A stretch of DNA of 64,000 bases from Hyaloscypha bicolor E (Eukaryota > Ascomycota > Leotiomycetes > Helotiales > Hyaloscyphaceae), in NCBI RefSeq assembly GCF_002865645.1, contig NW_020194610.1, forward strand, positions 186,001-250,000. The letters run 5' to 3'. Every line of letters starts with the position of its first letter. Position 1 is the first letter of the stretch. This document shows, piece after piece, positions 11,086 to 25,480 of this stretch. A program made the translations under genes and the position numbers. The notes under the pieces were generated by a model, which was not told where the DNA came from, did not search any database, and saw only the letters and a program-made list of their open reading frames with translations.

Positions 11086-14000
11086 TCACAGGTATGGCAT
11101 AAACAGCGCATCGCACTGCGCAAGGTTCATGGGATTCACTGCCTTCGCAACCAGATCAATGACTGTCTGATTCGCAGGTAACGGTCCTGCTGGGCTCTGC
11201 GCGAGACTCAAAGTCCTCTTGACAATCAATTCGCTGTTCGTCTGCACCGTCTCTCTCAGCTGACCGCCCTCCATCTGTGCCGATCGATGCGAACTTGTGA
11301 ACCAGTGGATCATCTCGTCGCGCACAAAAAGGCTGAGTTGCTGCTCAAGCTCGAACTCAGGTTCGGTAAGGCAACGGGCAATGGCCATGATGGCGCAACT
11401 GTAGATACCCTCTGTGGCAAGAGGTCCCATGAGTGTTTGCAGGTTCGGCGTGAGACGGAAGGGGACAGGCTCGGGATTGTGGAAGAAGGCTTTCCCGGCT
11501 GCCATACACGACATCAATTCGGAGCCCCAGATGTTTCCGGTGCCTCGAGCGATGTTGAGCTTGTGTGGGTATCGATTGTTCATGTGCAGGATATACGTCA
11601 TGAAGGTGAGTGCAGCGAACTGGTACGAGAACTGTCTTCGGAACAACCAGAATTCGGAGAACGAAGGATACGTCTTTGTGAAGTACTCCAAAGCCAGAGT
11701 GTGCGGAACCCATTTCTCTCTAATGGCATTGAATGTCTCCAATCTCGCGCTCATCGAATGCTCGGGGTGCTTCTGGGAATAAATATCAGCTCGAAATGTG
11801 AGGTTTTTGGACTGGAGTGTTACCTTTGCCTCTACCAAAGCCCTCATCTTGTCCATCGTGAACAATACAGGTTCATCCTTTGACATGCCACTCTTTCGGC
11901 AATGATCCTCAAAAACACCTTGCAATGAGATATAAGTTGGATCATCCTGAACCATGCGAATGTGGGGAGCGAGGGGGATCATCATTGGTAGGTGGAAGTT
12001 GAGATTGCGTCTACGACTCTCCTTGCGCTTGCTCAAACTGCTATTGAAATGTCGGAACAGCTGCAAGATTCGTTCTTCGCGTCGGCAGTGACGGGCTGCT
12101 GGATGCTGAAGGGCGAATGGATGAACACTGCCATCATGGCCGCGAATCTTCAATCGGCGATGGCAGACACCGATAGAGCGGACCAAGTCCACAATCGGCA
12201 GGATGCGCTCGATACGGATGAAGTCTTGGTTCTTGTCCTTGTGTTGCAAGTACTGTCCAGGCACCTCGACCTCATCAAACTTCTGGAAGCGAAATTCGCT
12301 GAGATGGTGACTGTATTGCTCAAGGTATGCGTATGTCTTGCGCCTATCAAGTTTGGACTCGAACTTGTCACGCCACTTGCGAAGCTTGTGAATGTATTCG
12401 TACATTGTTGGCTTTTTGACGACGAAGTCGGCTTCGAAAGAGGTACGGATGTGAGCTGGCAGAATGGTTTCTGCGAACCTCGTGATGTTGGCTTCGGTGG
12501 CCGCAGGTAGCTTCACGTCTTGAGCATACGAAGCGGGAGCTCGACCGACGTAGGAAAGAGCGTCGTTAAGGAGCGCAGTGATGAGACGGTACGCATCTTC
12601 ATCAGGTGGACACTTGAAGTGCTTCTGGATTTGATCGACCATGGACTCCATGGAGAGCGCCAGCAAAGGAAAGGCGGTCTTGAGAGCAGCCAAGATTTCT
12701 TCCGTGTGTTCCCACGGACGTTTTGGCTGCGCAGGTTGGGGCGGTGATGACTGTTGTCCATTTGCTCCATTCGCCGCCACGTCGGTCCCATTTGCAGCTT
12801 CTTTGGTCTCTCCAGGTTCTGATTTGATAATAGAATTGGATTCAGGATTCGCAGTACCGGGTCTTGAACCAGCGGCACTGTCTGGGCGGGGAGCGGCAGG
12901 GGTATCGGAGCGCGGAAGAGTGGGCGAGCCATTGGGCTTGGGAGTGGTATTGTTTGCGGCGCCCGGGTTCTGCGCTTGAGATCGAGCTTTCAGGCGGCGC
13001 TCTCTCTCCTCCTTCTGATCTTGGGCCTTCTTGATGGCAAGCATATCTTCCCGGTTCGTTCGGAGTTGGAAATAAAGGGCTTGCGGAAATTGCTTAGCGA
13101 TCTTGGCAAGAATTGTATGCGCCTTTGGAGCCTCTTTATGACCAAGTCCGGTGAGAAGCTGAGGAATAAATGTAATCCAATACCAGACAGGCGTCTCTCC
13201 CTTGTAGTCATCGAATTGAGTAGAAAGTGTGCCCTCCGCATCGTCAAGACTCAAGAGCCAGAGGATCCTAGTGAGAAGCTTTCGGGATTTGGCGTTCTTG
13301 AACAGCCCCGCAGCTTCCAGGTAACAGCTCAACGCATTCTTGGCATAGGTGTAGTTGGTGGGGTTTTCCTTGAAGAGACGATCATTGTAGTACCCCCACT
13401 CTGCCCAGGCCTTTGGAAGCTTGATGTCGAAGAACAATGCCATACCGTATGCCTCAGCTGCTTCGTCGCGCTGACCAAGCTTTTCGAGGAACATTCCCTT
13501 CAAGGTATAGAACTCGGCTTTCTGGTTTGGCCCGAAGTAATTGAGGTTGGTGTTGTTGATGACATCCAGACCATTGGTGAGCTCTGACGGGTTTTGGTAG
13601 TGGCACTTTGCCTGTTCTCTTAACTTCAAGAATGCTTCTTGGATCTCAATGTTTGGCAAGGTATAAATTCGACTCAGTTGACTGATACAGACTTCAGGGA
13701 GTTGATGTTTACGGGCAACGTGTGCGAAACGATTGATAATCCATGCAGTCTCATGATAACCTCGGTATGCGAAGGAGGCACCATTGGCATTTTGACCTTG
13801 TTGTGGAAGAAGCCCCAAGTAAGTAGTGTTGATCAGACTGAAGATGTGCTGGCGCCACGTGACCAAATCCTGCCAAGCAGTGATATCGTCCCATACATTC
13901 GGGAGACGATCACGCCAGGTACCAAGCAACAATTTGAGTTCGCCAGACTTGACATCAAGGTTCGCTGAAGTAGTCTGTGCAAGACTTTGGCAAATGACGC

Positions 14001-17000
14001 TGGCATCGTGAAGCTCCACAAGCTGTTGGAAATTCTGCAGAAGAGGAATGTGGGCATTTGTAATACGCTTTGGAAGCTGATGCCATTTGCGGATGGAAAG
14101 CTGGATCGCCTCGTCACAAACTTTGCTGAATTCAGCTGGACCTTCGGTTTTGTTGTGAAGCTTCAATAGAGACACAAAGGCCTGGAAGAATGTTCGTCTT
14201 GGAGTGGGGGCGTCCATGAGACCTTTGATGAGTTGATCCAATGTCTCGCGATTATCGGCAGCTGCCCACATATCAATCTGCTTCCAAGCACACTCTAGGA
14301 GGAGATCTTGGAAGTTTTCGTGCTTTGCGAATTCCGACAGAATCTCCCACTGCTGAAGCTTGGTTGCGCACAGGACCCAATGATCTTCCCACAGCATGTA
14401 TTCGCCTTGCGAGAATGGAATTGCGCCCGTTCTAGCCTTGATTTGAGCAGCTTCATACATGTGTTGAGCCTTGTCCCACATCCCATTTTGCTCGTATGAG
14501 AGAGCAGCATTGGTTTCGACGTAGAGACATCTTCGTCGCCATGTTCCGTAGAACAGATCATCCTCATTCAAGCCTGCGTATAACTCAACCAGGGCGTCAA
14601 GATTGCTCTCTCGAACCACTGCACTGTCAATCTCGGGTTTTATTGCAGCATTTTCAAGCTGGACAAGGGCCGTGTACCAAGCATCGTACGTTTTGGCCTC
14701 GAACTTGAGAACATGGGGAGGAATCTTGCATTCCGGCCAAGCTCTGGCAGCACCTTCGAGGAGTGATTGGATAACATTGGGTCTTTTGTCGACCTGGCGA
14801 GAGTGGTAGTCCTTGGTAAGTAGTTGTACCATGCCTCTCTCCAAGTCACCTCTCTCGTCCTTTGGAGTCGCTGCCCAGTAAAGTGGAAACAGGGCAACCC
14901 ATATCTCATGTGCTACATTTGGATCCAAGTGTTGAAGCTGTGAGAGTGGCTCAATGATGTCGCGCACCTTGACGTCTCCAAGCTCGGCAAGAAATCGTTT
15001 GTGCGAGAGCAAAAGACTGTCGTACTTGGCCTCAGCAGGTAGTGCAGGGCTTCGAGGATCGTTAGAGTATGTTTGGAAGAGAACGGACGCCGGCACGGCT
15101 CTAAAGTCCTCGTGGTGGAATTGAATCTGGCTACCCATGTCAACAGCCCCTAGAAGAAGTTGAGATGCTTGCGCAAGCCAATACGAATCGGCCAGGGTAT
15201 CCCAATTTTGTGCACAGATGACATAGGCAAGTCGCGCACTTGCTGTCTTGGACTGACTCTTGTCGAAAATGGCCATGAATCTGTTTCGCATATCCACGTC
15301 CTGTGCTCGTGTTCCGATCAAGAATGCGTGCTCCATCCGGACAGTTAGCTCGGTCCGAGTGATTTTTGGGTCCTCATAAATACGGATGACAAGCTCGAGG
15401 AACTTCATTAACAAAGTTTGATCGGTCCGATTTTCAAAGGTCAACATCTTGTGTAACACAGCCGTCTTCTCCTTGAGTGTTGGCCAAGATCCTTCAGACT
15501 TGAAAACCCATGTCTCAACCATATCCAAAATCTTGAGACACAGTGGGTTGCTGAGAGACTTTTCCACTAACGTAGCAAGGACACTCAAGAATGGTCGTCT
15601 GTTGTCTCCGAGAACATCCATGCGCAGGGAGATGACATCAATAGCTTTGAGCATGAGTCCTGTCTGGATTTCCAGATCGTATGGAGGCATGATGCCGGCG
15701 GGTTCAGCTTCACCTTGTCGCACAGGAGCAATCATTCCAGATTGACCCATGAGGGCAGTGTAGTGGGCAACATGTTCCCGAGCAAGCTTCGACTGCAAAG
15801 CCTTCATAACCTGATTGATATGTTGGTCCATTTCAGACGGCTTCCGTCGAGCGAGAGTCCAGAGAATGTTGATGCCGGAGATGTAGTTGTTAGCGGAGAG
15901 AGTTTCGGTGGCAATCGTGGAGAGGAAAGTAATGATCTCGGAGGTAGAGGCCTCAGCTTCACCCTCAGCATCAGCGTCCTCCATCGGGACGTCATCTGGC
16001 ACAGCATCAAGGATACGCTTGAGGAGAGGCTTCATGTTCCGACCCTCGTCAGTTGCTTCATCTACAGCATGCAAGCAGTCTTGGATTTCTGGATTGTCCG
16101 ACTTGAGCGACTTTTCAAGAATGCGTTGCAAGTTAGACAGGTTCTGCAAGATCCAAGCATCGGGCTTGATGTTTACGATGATTCGCACAATCTGGAGAGT
16201 ATTGATCATGTTTGTAATGAACTTCTCGTCCGGCTTATCCTTGTCCGAATGTTCACTGGCGAGAGCAGCCACGGTTCGCTCGCTTGCAAGAACAGTGTCC
16301 GTGACATTTGGGAAGAGATCAACAAAAGATTCGCCCCAGTAGTGAGGTTGCAAAAGACCGTGGAGAAGCGAAATCGCTTTCTTGCACATCTCTGTCGACG
16401 GTGTAGGTTGCATTGGTGCCTGGAGTCCTGCAAGCTCGCGTGATTTTGCAGATGGAACCGGGTATCTTTCTGTGAGGGAGGCGATGAATTCTACTAGGTA
16501 TTTGATCATCTTTTGCTGGACCATGCCTGGAATCATATAATCTGGTCTATCCACCTGCCCTTGAGATGATCCGGGTTTGGATGGCGATGGGGAGGAAGTT
16601 TGCGGTTCGTTCAAGCTATCCAGCTTGCGCTTCTTGGTGTTCGGAGACTCAGAGAATGCTCGTACAGGGGAAGCATTCTTTCCCTCAACTCGCTTCTGCT
16701 CCCACTGCCAAATGAGAGTCATCAGATTGAGGACTAGCTTCTTGCTTTCATTCGAAGGATTGGGGGGCTGGGCGATCTTTCGCAGATTGATGACAATCAA
16801 GTTGATGAACTTGTCCCGTGATTCGTAGAACAAATCTGCGTGCTTTACGAGGAAATGGAAGATACTCGTCATTTGCTGCACATTCTGTCCTTCCTCAGAT
16901 AATATGCGACGAGGAGCTGCAGCCCAGACTGGATTCCGATCGCCCGGCAGAGCATTACAGCGTTTGGGAAGAACAGGCGCGATGAGCTCCAAAGCTTGGG

Positions 17001-20000
17001 TGACAAGTGCTCGGCCCTCATTCTGATTGGTCTTGAGGAGCGAGAAGTAAACTTGCTGGACAATCTTGGCAGGTGTCTCGTAATGTGCGATGAAGTATCC
17101 AATGACAACATACGCAGCATGCTTGTTGATAACGTCCTCAAGTCGAATGTATGTCCAGCCAAATTTGATGATGTCCTTTCTCGCATCTTGCAGAATCGAG
17201 TGGTGATATTTAACCAGCATGGCCGTCAATTGCAGCACTTCCATTCGAGTGTGATCAATACCTGGCTGGGTGAGGTCATCGTTTGAATCGCCAAGGCTGA
17301 CCTTCCAGATCTTGGTATGGATTGATTCGATCACTGCTTTGTCCATCAAGCGAGGGCTTCTGGATGGCGTTGGATTCTTAGCAGAGCGCATCACGTCCAT
17401 GGCAATGATGGGATTGACAAGATTATGCAGCAGGAAAGTCTTTGTCTTCTGCGTTGCAGTCTTGCCTGCATAAACCTCCAAACTCCGCATAACCACAGTC
17501 TTCCAGTAATCGATGGAGTCGGAGCAGATGATGTGGTCGTAGATATGATTGAATAACGCCTGGCTGGGCTTGAAGTCCTCAGCAGTGACCGATTCAACGA
17601 GACTAAACAGAGAATCATGATCTTTGGGATGATATTGAAGGAATTTCGTGAAGATGACCATGAGCTGTTCGCCTGCTTGTTCTGCAGGAAGTCGAAGGTT
17701 TGGTGGAAGAGTGTTGGTCCGGAGGTGGAGTTCTAAGTTCTTGCCAACTAACTTGAACCAGGTCAGGATCTCCTTCTTTTCCATCCATTCCTTGGTCTTC
17801 TCGTTCTCGAATTTGCTGATCGAGTGCATGATGTTGATCGCATTGATGACAGCCGCATATCTAGTTTCTTTGTTCTCAGCGCCCATGTCTCCGCAGTTCT
17901 TGATCAGTGATTCCACATCGTTGACAACCACCTGTCGCAGAGGACCGCTGTCGGGATGTTCGAGGACTTGGGCAAGGAAACGACCATATTTTTGCTCTTC
18001 AATCTTACCAAGAAGTAAAAGCCAGACTTCCTTGGGATATCGATTGAGATACTTGTACAGTGGGGCACGGAAGGGACTGTATCTAGTTCGGCGAAGCTTC
18101 TCCTCGAGATCCAAAACCGTGTCAACAAGTCTCTCCTTGAAATGTTCCGCGGCGGGAGGAAGGAGGTGGAAGATATTGAACACCGCAGCGATGATCTTCA
18201 TCTGCTCATTCTGCTCGATCAGGGTGAACGAGATCCGCTGCAAAGTGCTAGGTTCGGCCAATACTTTGATGTGGTCCAGTAGCCTGGCACCGATCTCCAC
18301 CTTGAAATAAGTCGTCAAGAGCTGCAACAACCGAGCCAGGCCATCAAGACCGTGAGTGCTGAGTCGTCGCGGATCTTGTAAGTTTGCCAAAACCGGGCGC
18401 AGGCCATTCTGCAGGAGATCCTTTGGGAGCTTGGTGGTCTGTGAAAGCACAACCTTCAAGGCATTGTTCGCAGCTTCGATGGTTTGCTTCGACTCGGAGT
18501 AGAGACACTTGAAGAAGACGGAGACAATCTTGGTGCGAGTTGGATTCGCTGGGCCTTTCTGGAAATCGTCGAAACCCATCGCAGTCGTCAACATCTTGAT
18601 GCATGCAACTCGAAGGGCGATAATCGATTCGTGGGTTCGATGTTCAGCTGGCTTGCCTGCGAGGGATTCATCGGGAGCGTCTGACAAGGCTAGAGACTCC
18701 ATCAACAGTCGATTCAATTGATCATCGAACGCCACGAAGTCGGATTTGAGGTTCATATAGTAAGTGATGGCATCGATGAATCCAATCTGCACACCGAAGG
18801 GCAAGGCTCTCAGAGGTTTGGCGTAGATGAGCTGCAAGGATCGCTCCTTTGTAGGCTCGAGTAATTCATGGATCTCAGCACCAATCTCCTTGGAAATGAT
18901 TTCAAGAGCTCGTCTGCATGCTTCCCGGACATGGCGATTCATGTGGGAAAGCTCTCCATTGAACATGAGACAAAGTTGGTACAGTCTCGACGGTCGCTGT
19001 TGCGGTTGGCCAGGCTGGGAAGCTGGCGGTGCCTGCAAGTCATTCCTGGAAGCGTTCTTGGTACAACGGCGCAAAAGAAGCTCGAGTGTATCTTGCGCTA
19101 CTGTGCGAGTCTTGGCAGGCAGATCCGGCGGCATGTCCTTGATGACATACATAAGAGCTCGGGCGAAGTCATATTGTCTATCTTGAACCCAGGCATCACC
19201 CATATTGATTTCCGTGATCATGAAGTTGATGCCTAAACTTCCACCAGACTTGGAAAACCATTCTTCTTCGTAGCAGTTGTGGCAGAGGAGAGCACTCAAA
19301 TGAGTGAAAAATGATAATCGGTAGATCTCTTTGTCTGACCCGAAGATGGTGGTGGTCGTGTCGTAGATCTCTCGGATCGCAGTCTGAGCTGCCTCGCGGA
19401 GAGTGATCATGTCTGATGACAAGCTCTCGACGATGGCATCGCCAAGAACCCGACTGTCAATAAATAATGGGCCTTCGCCGGTCTCGACGTTGAAAGGCAA
19501 CGTTTTCTGCTTCATCTCAGCCAGCGCTCTGCCAACTTCCAGAATTGCGATATGTCTGCAGATATTGGTTAAAAAGGCCGAGGCCTCAGCAGTGAACTCG
19601 GGCAATGAAACCGCAAGTACGATGGCCTTGATAAGCTTCTTCAGCATATGATCCTGTCCGTCTTTCTTGAGCACCGATCGCTCTCGGTCGGCGCCTTCCA
19701 GCGCGGAAAGATCAACGTCACACTTTCGTGCCAGGAGATCCTGAGCTTCCAATCGTAGCAACCGGCCGAAATCCTCGGGAAGACTATCAACTCCAAGACG
19801 AAGTTTCAATTGCGTCTTGATCATATGCAGTGCCTGCTTCTTGTAATATGTATCGGACTTCTTGGCTGCGGCACCCTTTGGGATTTCCATCAGCTTTCCA
19901 ATGGCAAGATCGATGCCGATTTCCGCTGGGAAAGCCCGGTCCTTCTTTGAGCCGATGAGTTTCAAATCGAAGCTCGTGACGTCGTCGGAGAACTGTTGGA

Positions 20001-22829
20001 ATGTGAGATCAGGTGCCCCTGTCATGAACTTTCGATTTCGACCTCCAAGTTTTCCGAGAATTCTCATTGTGGTATGAGCGTGAAAGTGGCTGTACGGTGT
20101 GGGTCGGAGATGGTCAAAAAGAGCAGTCATCAATTCGTCAATGACGGGCGCCATAATCGGATCAAGGTAATCAGCGGTGAGATTGTCAACGCAAAGCTCC
20201 AAAGTTCGTAAGCCCTGGCCAACGAGATCCGAGCCTGCTCGAAGGGCTACTACAAGAGGACGCATCAAGTAGCTGAGATGCGGCAGAAGATTGCTCAATC
20301 GAGCGGGGACGGTCAGGCACAACTCGACGTACAGATCTCGATCAGCGGGCTTTCGGGCTGCCAAGAGCAAGTTGTTGAGCACCTCGAGAAGCATCTCGAG
20401 GAGTGGTAAAATCTGCTTGTAAAGATGCTCGAACTTGCCACCACCAATACTTCGGAAGAGCGATCTCAAAAGAAGGAAGTAGTTCATGGGCTCCTCTGCA
20501 GTGGTCGACAGTTCAATTGACTTGGTGACGATGTCAAGAACATGCGGTAATAGGACTTGCTCATTTTGGTTCGAGAATAGCGTAACTGCCATGAATGCAA
20601 GCTTGAAAAGCCGAAGGAGAATCGACGACTTCTTCACATCTGCGGTGCCGACCTGATCAATCCTGTCCATGAGGAATCGGAGGAGCATCCCGGCAAAACT
20701 TGGCGATGTGGCCTCGCTGGCAAGGAAGAATTGTGGTACGTGGAGAAGAGCAGTGTGCTCAAATATCATGTCATACAGCTTTGGAATCTCCTCGTGGAAG
20801 ACCTCATGGAATGTCGCCGGGTCGATGCAATGGAACACGGTGGCAAAGGTCTCAAGGAGGTCTTTCTCTTCCTTGCTACTAGAGATCATGTAATGGTTGG
20901 CCATAAATTCGACCGGTGAGGAATATTGCGACTCTGTGGCCGGCTTCTCAATTTCGTAATATCTGAAGACATAAGCACCTTCCCGGAAGAGCTTAATGAT
21001 GACTTGGACTTCTTCCGCCGAGAACCCATAGGACACTTCTTGCCAATGTTGGGGCGCATTGACTTGATCAATCGGAGTACCACCATTGCAAGCCTTCAGT
21101 TGGTAGAAAGTGTTTTTCAAACCATTCATGAGATTCTTGAAGAGAAACTTGTTGTCTGCCACTGGGTCTGCTCCACGATCTCGAGGATTCGAAGTCTTTA
21201 TTGGCATGGCAGTGAAGATGTCAATCTCATCCCAATCCGGGGGATGGTCCTTGTCCGCAAGGTAGTTATCGGGCGAGGCATCAATCGACTGCTGTGCGTA
21301 TAATTTCGACAACTTGACGGCGTTGGGATACTGCCGATTCATGGCTGCGAACTTGTCTCCGATCGCATTCAAAATCATGATGAGATAATGTCGGGCATCG
21401 GCCTTGTTGTCCATCTTGGCGATACACTCAGCCATGTTAAGAAGCAATTTCGCGCTCATCGTCTGGAAACTTGTACCGGGAAAGCTGTCCTGCAGATTCT
21501 TGGTGTAAACCTCCACGGTCTTTCGAATCTGTTGAGGCTCAAGAGCATCTCGCACATGGTGGATGAGATCTGCGAGCATACTGTATGCAAGGGGTCGCAT
21601 AGTCTCGTAAACCGTCAAGCCATCTCCAATCAAAGTCCGCTCGTCGAGAAGCTCGTCAATCTTCGTCAGGAAAATCTTGCGAAAATTGAAGTTGATAATG
21701 TGTCGAATGGCCACCAAAAGTTCCTTTCTCGCTCCCGACTTCTCGCGTGGACAATCCTTCAACAAGCGAACGACGATATTGGGAAGAGTCGGCAGAAAAT
21801 CGGTAAGTTGTTGCGAATATACACGAAGGAGGTATGCTAGAAAGCTCATCGTCTTGACTTGTGCCGTGATGAACTCTCCAAAAGCGGCTCGATTGCGGAT
21901 ATTAGGACTGACTCCAGTGAAGATCGTTCCCTTTGCTTCAGCGTCAAGATGTGCCTGCTCTTGGGGTTTGGCTTGGAGGAGGAGTACGCTCTTAATGAGG
22001 GGTATGAAGAGCTTGACATTCCCCCCCACTGTGTTTCGGTATGCCTGGAAAATTGAAACCACGATTATGGGACATTCTGCGAGCACCTTGAAGGATTGCA
22101 TGCCCTTCAGCAGTGGCCGTGTCTGTTGTTGCGGATCGGCACCAAACTCGGAGACAGAGGCAACCGGCGAACCCGGCCGAGGGGAGTTCTGGTATGCTTG
22201 CGAGCTGCCCGGTGTAGATGGAACCCCTGGTGCTGGGTTGTCAAGCTGGTCTCGTACCACCGATTCCATCTGGTCGAACAGCTCTTGTATGAGGCCCAAG
22301 AAAGGCTGCACCTTGTCCTGCAGAACCTTGGTCTGATGCCGCATGATATCCATGATCGTCTTGACACACAGCGATGCATTTTCCTCATTGTCAACTTTCA
22401 CCAGGTGCATCAACAAATCCACAACCTCCTCCGCATATGGTTCGAAGGCTTCCGGGGGGTTCGTAGGCAGCCGGTGCAGGATTTCGAGAACACAACTTCG
22501 TAGTTTCTGGATAAGACATCAGCATTTCCCTGTGCGTCTGAACCATAACACCAACCTGCTCTGCGGATGTGCTAATGAAAACCGGGGGCCCTTTGAGACA
22601 GGCGATGAAGATGGGCATGAGCTTCTTCAGAAATCCAGGGTAGATGTTGCCCGTAATGTAGTGCTCGAGATTATCGCGCAGCTGAGTCGCCGCTTCGACT
22701 TTGACTTTCACATCTAGATTTGAAGTCAGTGTGGGTCATCCTAGGGAGATGTGATTCCTTCGTGGAGGAGAACGCACCAGAGTCGGGGGAGCTCAACCGC
22801 TGGACGACCAGCTCAATAGTATTAGACAT
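11086..22829 (-). CDS. tra1: Tra1/TRRAP, SAGA and NuA4 scaffold subunit
   Basis: Giant HEAT-FAT-pseudokinase protein of about 3859 aa that binds activators and recruits the SAGA and NuA4 acetyltransferase complexes in the nucleus. Four exons on the minus strand: 22829-22778, 22713-22556, 22506-11824, 11772-11086. The start encodes [12 protein letters not shown]. Exon 2 begins DVKVKVEAA; exon 3 begins [14 protein letters not shown], as in Tra1 of other fungi. Long helical repeats fill the first 2500 residues; the FAT region runs roughly 2600-3240. A Pro/Ser/Asn-rich linker lies near 3245-3330, unlike the rest. The PI3K-like module from about 3500 contains [20 protein letters not shown] and [14 protein letters not shown], but lacks the canonical kinase DFG/HRD motifs, as expected for this inactive kinase. 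FATC forms the end ([10 protein letters not shown]). The last intron is 51 nt, in frame and stop-free, so it could be mistaken for coding sequence. This is an essential or near-essential gene family in fungi. Confidence 0.97.
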
Positions 22830-23794
22830 GGCTGCGACAATCGCTGAGGCGCAAGCCTTCACAAATAAGACTTCATTCGAAAGGAAGACGAAGGGGCCTC
22901 GGTGGAAGGAAGCTTCGGTCGCAGAGGATTGTTCGTGGGGAAGGCTTCAATATCGAGCTCCAAATTGATCGAGGAAGCTGCCGCGATTGAAGTTGAAGAA
23001 GAATTCAACCCGAAATTCGACAAAAGACCGTTAAATGCGCCCGAAAATGATTAAATCGCTACAAAGAAGGTAATGTGTTGTCGTGGGGTTGAAGGTGTTG
23101 CCGGTGTTGCTGGAAAGGTACTGCAGAACGGACCTCCTTGCATCGAGGCTCTCGCGAGTTCGCGATTTTTGACTTTGGCGGGCGATCCAAAACTACCTGA
23201 CAGTTCGGCAGCACGTGACTCGGAAATAAGTAATTCCACGCCCTAGCGTAGATTTCAGCCAATCACATATCATAGTCATCAAGAGCCCCCCACATTTTCA
23301 TCATTGGTCAGAATTGGTTTCTCCAGGACTTGGCTGCCTTGGCGTCGCCTGCTCAGCACATCGACGAGTCCACTTAACCAGTCTCTGCAAGTCTACGGCC
23401 TTCGAAAAGCATGGCTTTCATCAAAGACTTTCTCAAGTTTGAGATTGTACTCACGCTTCAATGTTGACTGTTCTTCATTCTCAATTTCTCTTCCCCCATG
23501 CCCTCGAGCCCGCCGTTTATCTTCTCGCAAACCAAAGGTTCGGAGAAAGCACTTGACAACCAAATGCTAATGTCACCAATCTCAATGCATTCTATTCTTA
23601 AACTAGATCATCATAGTTTTTATACTGAATGTACCACTCCGTTCCAGTTCAATCACTCGATTTCAGTAAGGAAAGCCATCCTGAAGCAGAAGGCCAAACA
23701 CGAAGATAACAGAAAACACCATTATACCACCTCCTCCCAATACCTAATACAAACCGACCCGGCAATTTTCTGCCCCATCAAAATGGAGAATACA
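22830..23794. other. TRA1 upstream region and bZIP 3' flank
   Basis: Contains the TRA1 promoter at its left and the 3' flank of the bZIP gene at its right. Open frames around 23304-23968 on the plus strand have no family character. Nothing else is supported. Confidence 0.35.
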
Positions 23795-24753
23795 TCACAA
23801 CGGCACCGGGAACTCCATCGAGAAATCAAAGTCATCGAATCCCATCAACCCAAAGTCATCATCACCGGTGGTGAGGAAGTCAAGATCAAGAGCGATTCCA
23901 TGGGTCCCCGTGGGTACGTTGAATTCATTCGGGACCGCGTGTGGGCGGTGTGTCTGTTTGGGAGGTAGAGAGTTGGTATTGAGGTTGAAGCCGGGGTCAT
24001 TGGACCCATCTACCCACGGAATCAATCTAGGACCATAGTTCTTTTAACAACAAAAATGGGAAAGGGTACTTGCCGGGTGGAGTCAGGATCTTGGTTCGTT
24101 TATGGGGACGAGCGACGGATGGAGGTGGCGGAGGCGGGGTGAGTACTGTGCTCTCCGAAGCGGTCGACAGGGGGGAGGTGATGTCGGATGCTCTCGGGGT
24201 GGGAAATGTCGAAGAGAAAACGGCACTCGCTTTGCGTTTCATCGATTGAGGTATTGGAGCAGGATGCGGTTGTATCTGTGCAGTAACCGGTCTCCAAAGT
24301 TTATCGTTGAGCTCAGCATTAACATCGATACCTGTGGCTGTCAGTTTCACTCCATCTTACCCCTCGCGCCGAATGAACCACTCACCCTTGTGCAGCAGAA
24401 TCCTCTCAAGGAGGGAATTCTTGTACCGCAGCATGAGACACTCGTCCGCGCTATCCGTCCTCTTCGCCTCCATTGCCCTCAATCTCGCGCTGTATGCTTT
24501 CACCCTCTCCTCTAGCTCTTTGATGTACTCGATCCTCCTCTCGCGGAACGCCGCTTGAGCGTCGCGATTCCGTTGCTTGCGCGCTTCTTCCGTATACATC
24601 TGCAATAAAACCATCAGACCACGGCCGACGTACTTGGGCTGGGTAATTGAAACATACAGCTTTCCTCCCACCCTTCCTCTTCGTCCCCTCGCGATTCGTC
24701 TGTGGTGATTGCACAGAAAACTCTGAGCTACCCCGCATCATGATCGAAGCCAT
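23795..24753 (-). CDS. AP-1/Yap-like bZIP transcription factor
   Basis: About 267 aa from four exons: 24753-24658, 24599-24386, 24331-24070, 24026-23795, which together keep frame. The first intron (GTATGT...TTGCAG) lies just before the DNA-binding helix. The basic region (residues about 39-54) reads RKQRNRDAQAAFRERR, the AxxAFRERR type of fungal Yap-like proteins, followed by the helix IEYIKELEERVKAYSARL and a second conserved stretch LMLRYKNSLLERILL. The second intron uses GTGAGT and restores HKG|IDVNAEL. The middle is Pro/Ser/Thr-rich with a basic PHKRTKIL patch; the C-terminus is Asp/Phe-rich (DDFGLMGFDDFDF), like an acidic activation domain. No C-terminal cysteine-rich domain of Yap1 type is present, so direct oxidant sensing is not indicated. 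Target genes are unknown. Confidence 0.88.
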
Positions 24754-25480
24754 TGCACGACCAAGACAATGTCTAACTTTTTTGAGACTTCTTTTCCTCT
24801 TAATGAGAATGAAACAGCAAAATTGAATGAACAGAAAAAAATGAAGTTACAAAAGGTGGGATGCAAAGAGCAGTGATCTGACGGAGCTTCTCGGAAGCCG
24901 CCCTCGGAGTTGATAAGGAAATTACTTATCAAATGGATTCGATTGGGTTTACGTATCGTTCATGTGAAAGTATCAGCCACTTAAATTTGTCGGCCGTTCG
25001 AGATCACCAATGAACATTTCAATGCCCCGATTTTCTGCTTGAAGCCGGTTTTATTCGTCGGAGTCGTGGGGGCAGCAACAAGGGACAACATATCCGGGCA
25101 CGTGACACAATCCTTTCTGTGCACAAAGCTTCGAAAGAGACGCATTACGTGTATACGAGATGTGTGAAGAAAAAGTCCTTTAATGAAGTTTTATTGAGTA
25201 GCGCCTATGCGTTGTTTTCGAAACAGAGACTTCCCATTAAAAAATACAATGCAAACCCTCTCAGGAACCTTGTCTGCTGCCAAAGCTAATACCCATATCC
25301 CCAAGTTGGGGGCCAGACGTGTTGAAAGTAGGCATGTCTTGGGGAGCGTTCAGCTTCAACACTATCTTAATCTCACGTCTTGTTTTACCAGCCAACCTGT
25401 CTCCCATGCCCCTGACCTATGTCCTCCACGAAAAGCGCAGAGTATCCTGGGTCTGCAAAGTTCAACTTGCAAGAAACATG
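24754..25480. other. bZIP promoter region
   Basis: Upstream of the bZIP gene and downstream of the secreted Ser/Ala-rich protein gene. I see no reading frame with protein-family character. Pyrimidine-rich and AT-rich patches near 24770-24870 fit a fungal 5' leader. Confidence 0.35.

Noticed and set aside
11287..22503. Many plus-strand frames of 100-240 codons opposite TRA1
   Set aside because: They are antisense shadows of a well-conserved coding sequence; none shows independent protein character.
23498..23968. Plus-strand frame of 156 codons overlapping the bZIP 3' end
   Set aside because: Overlaps the last exon of a convincing bZIP gene on the other strand and shows no family features.
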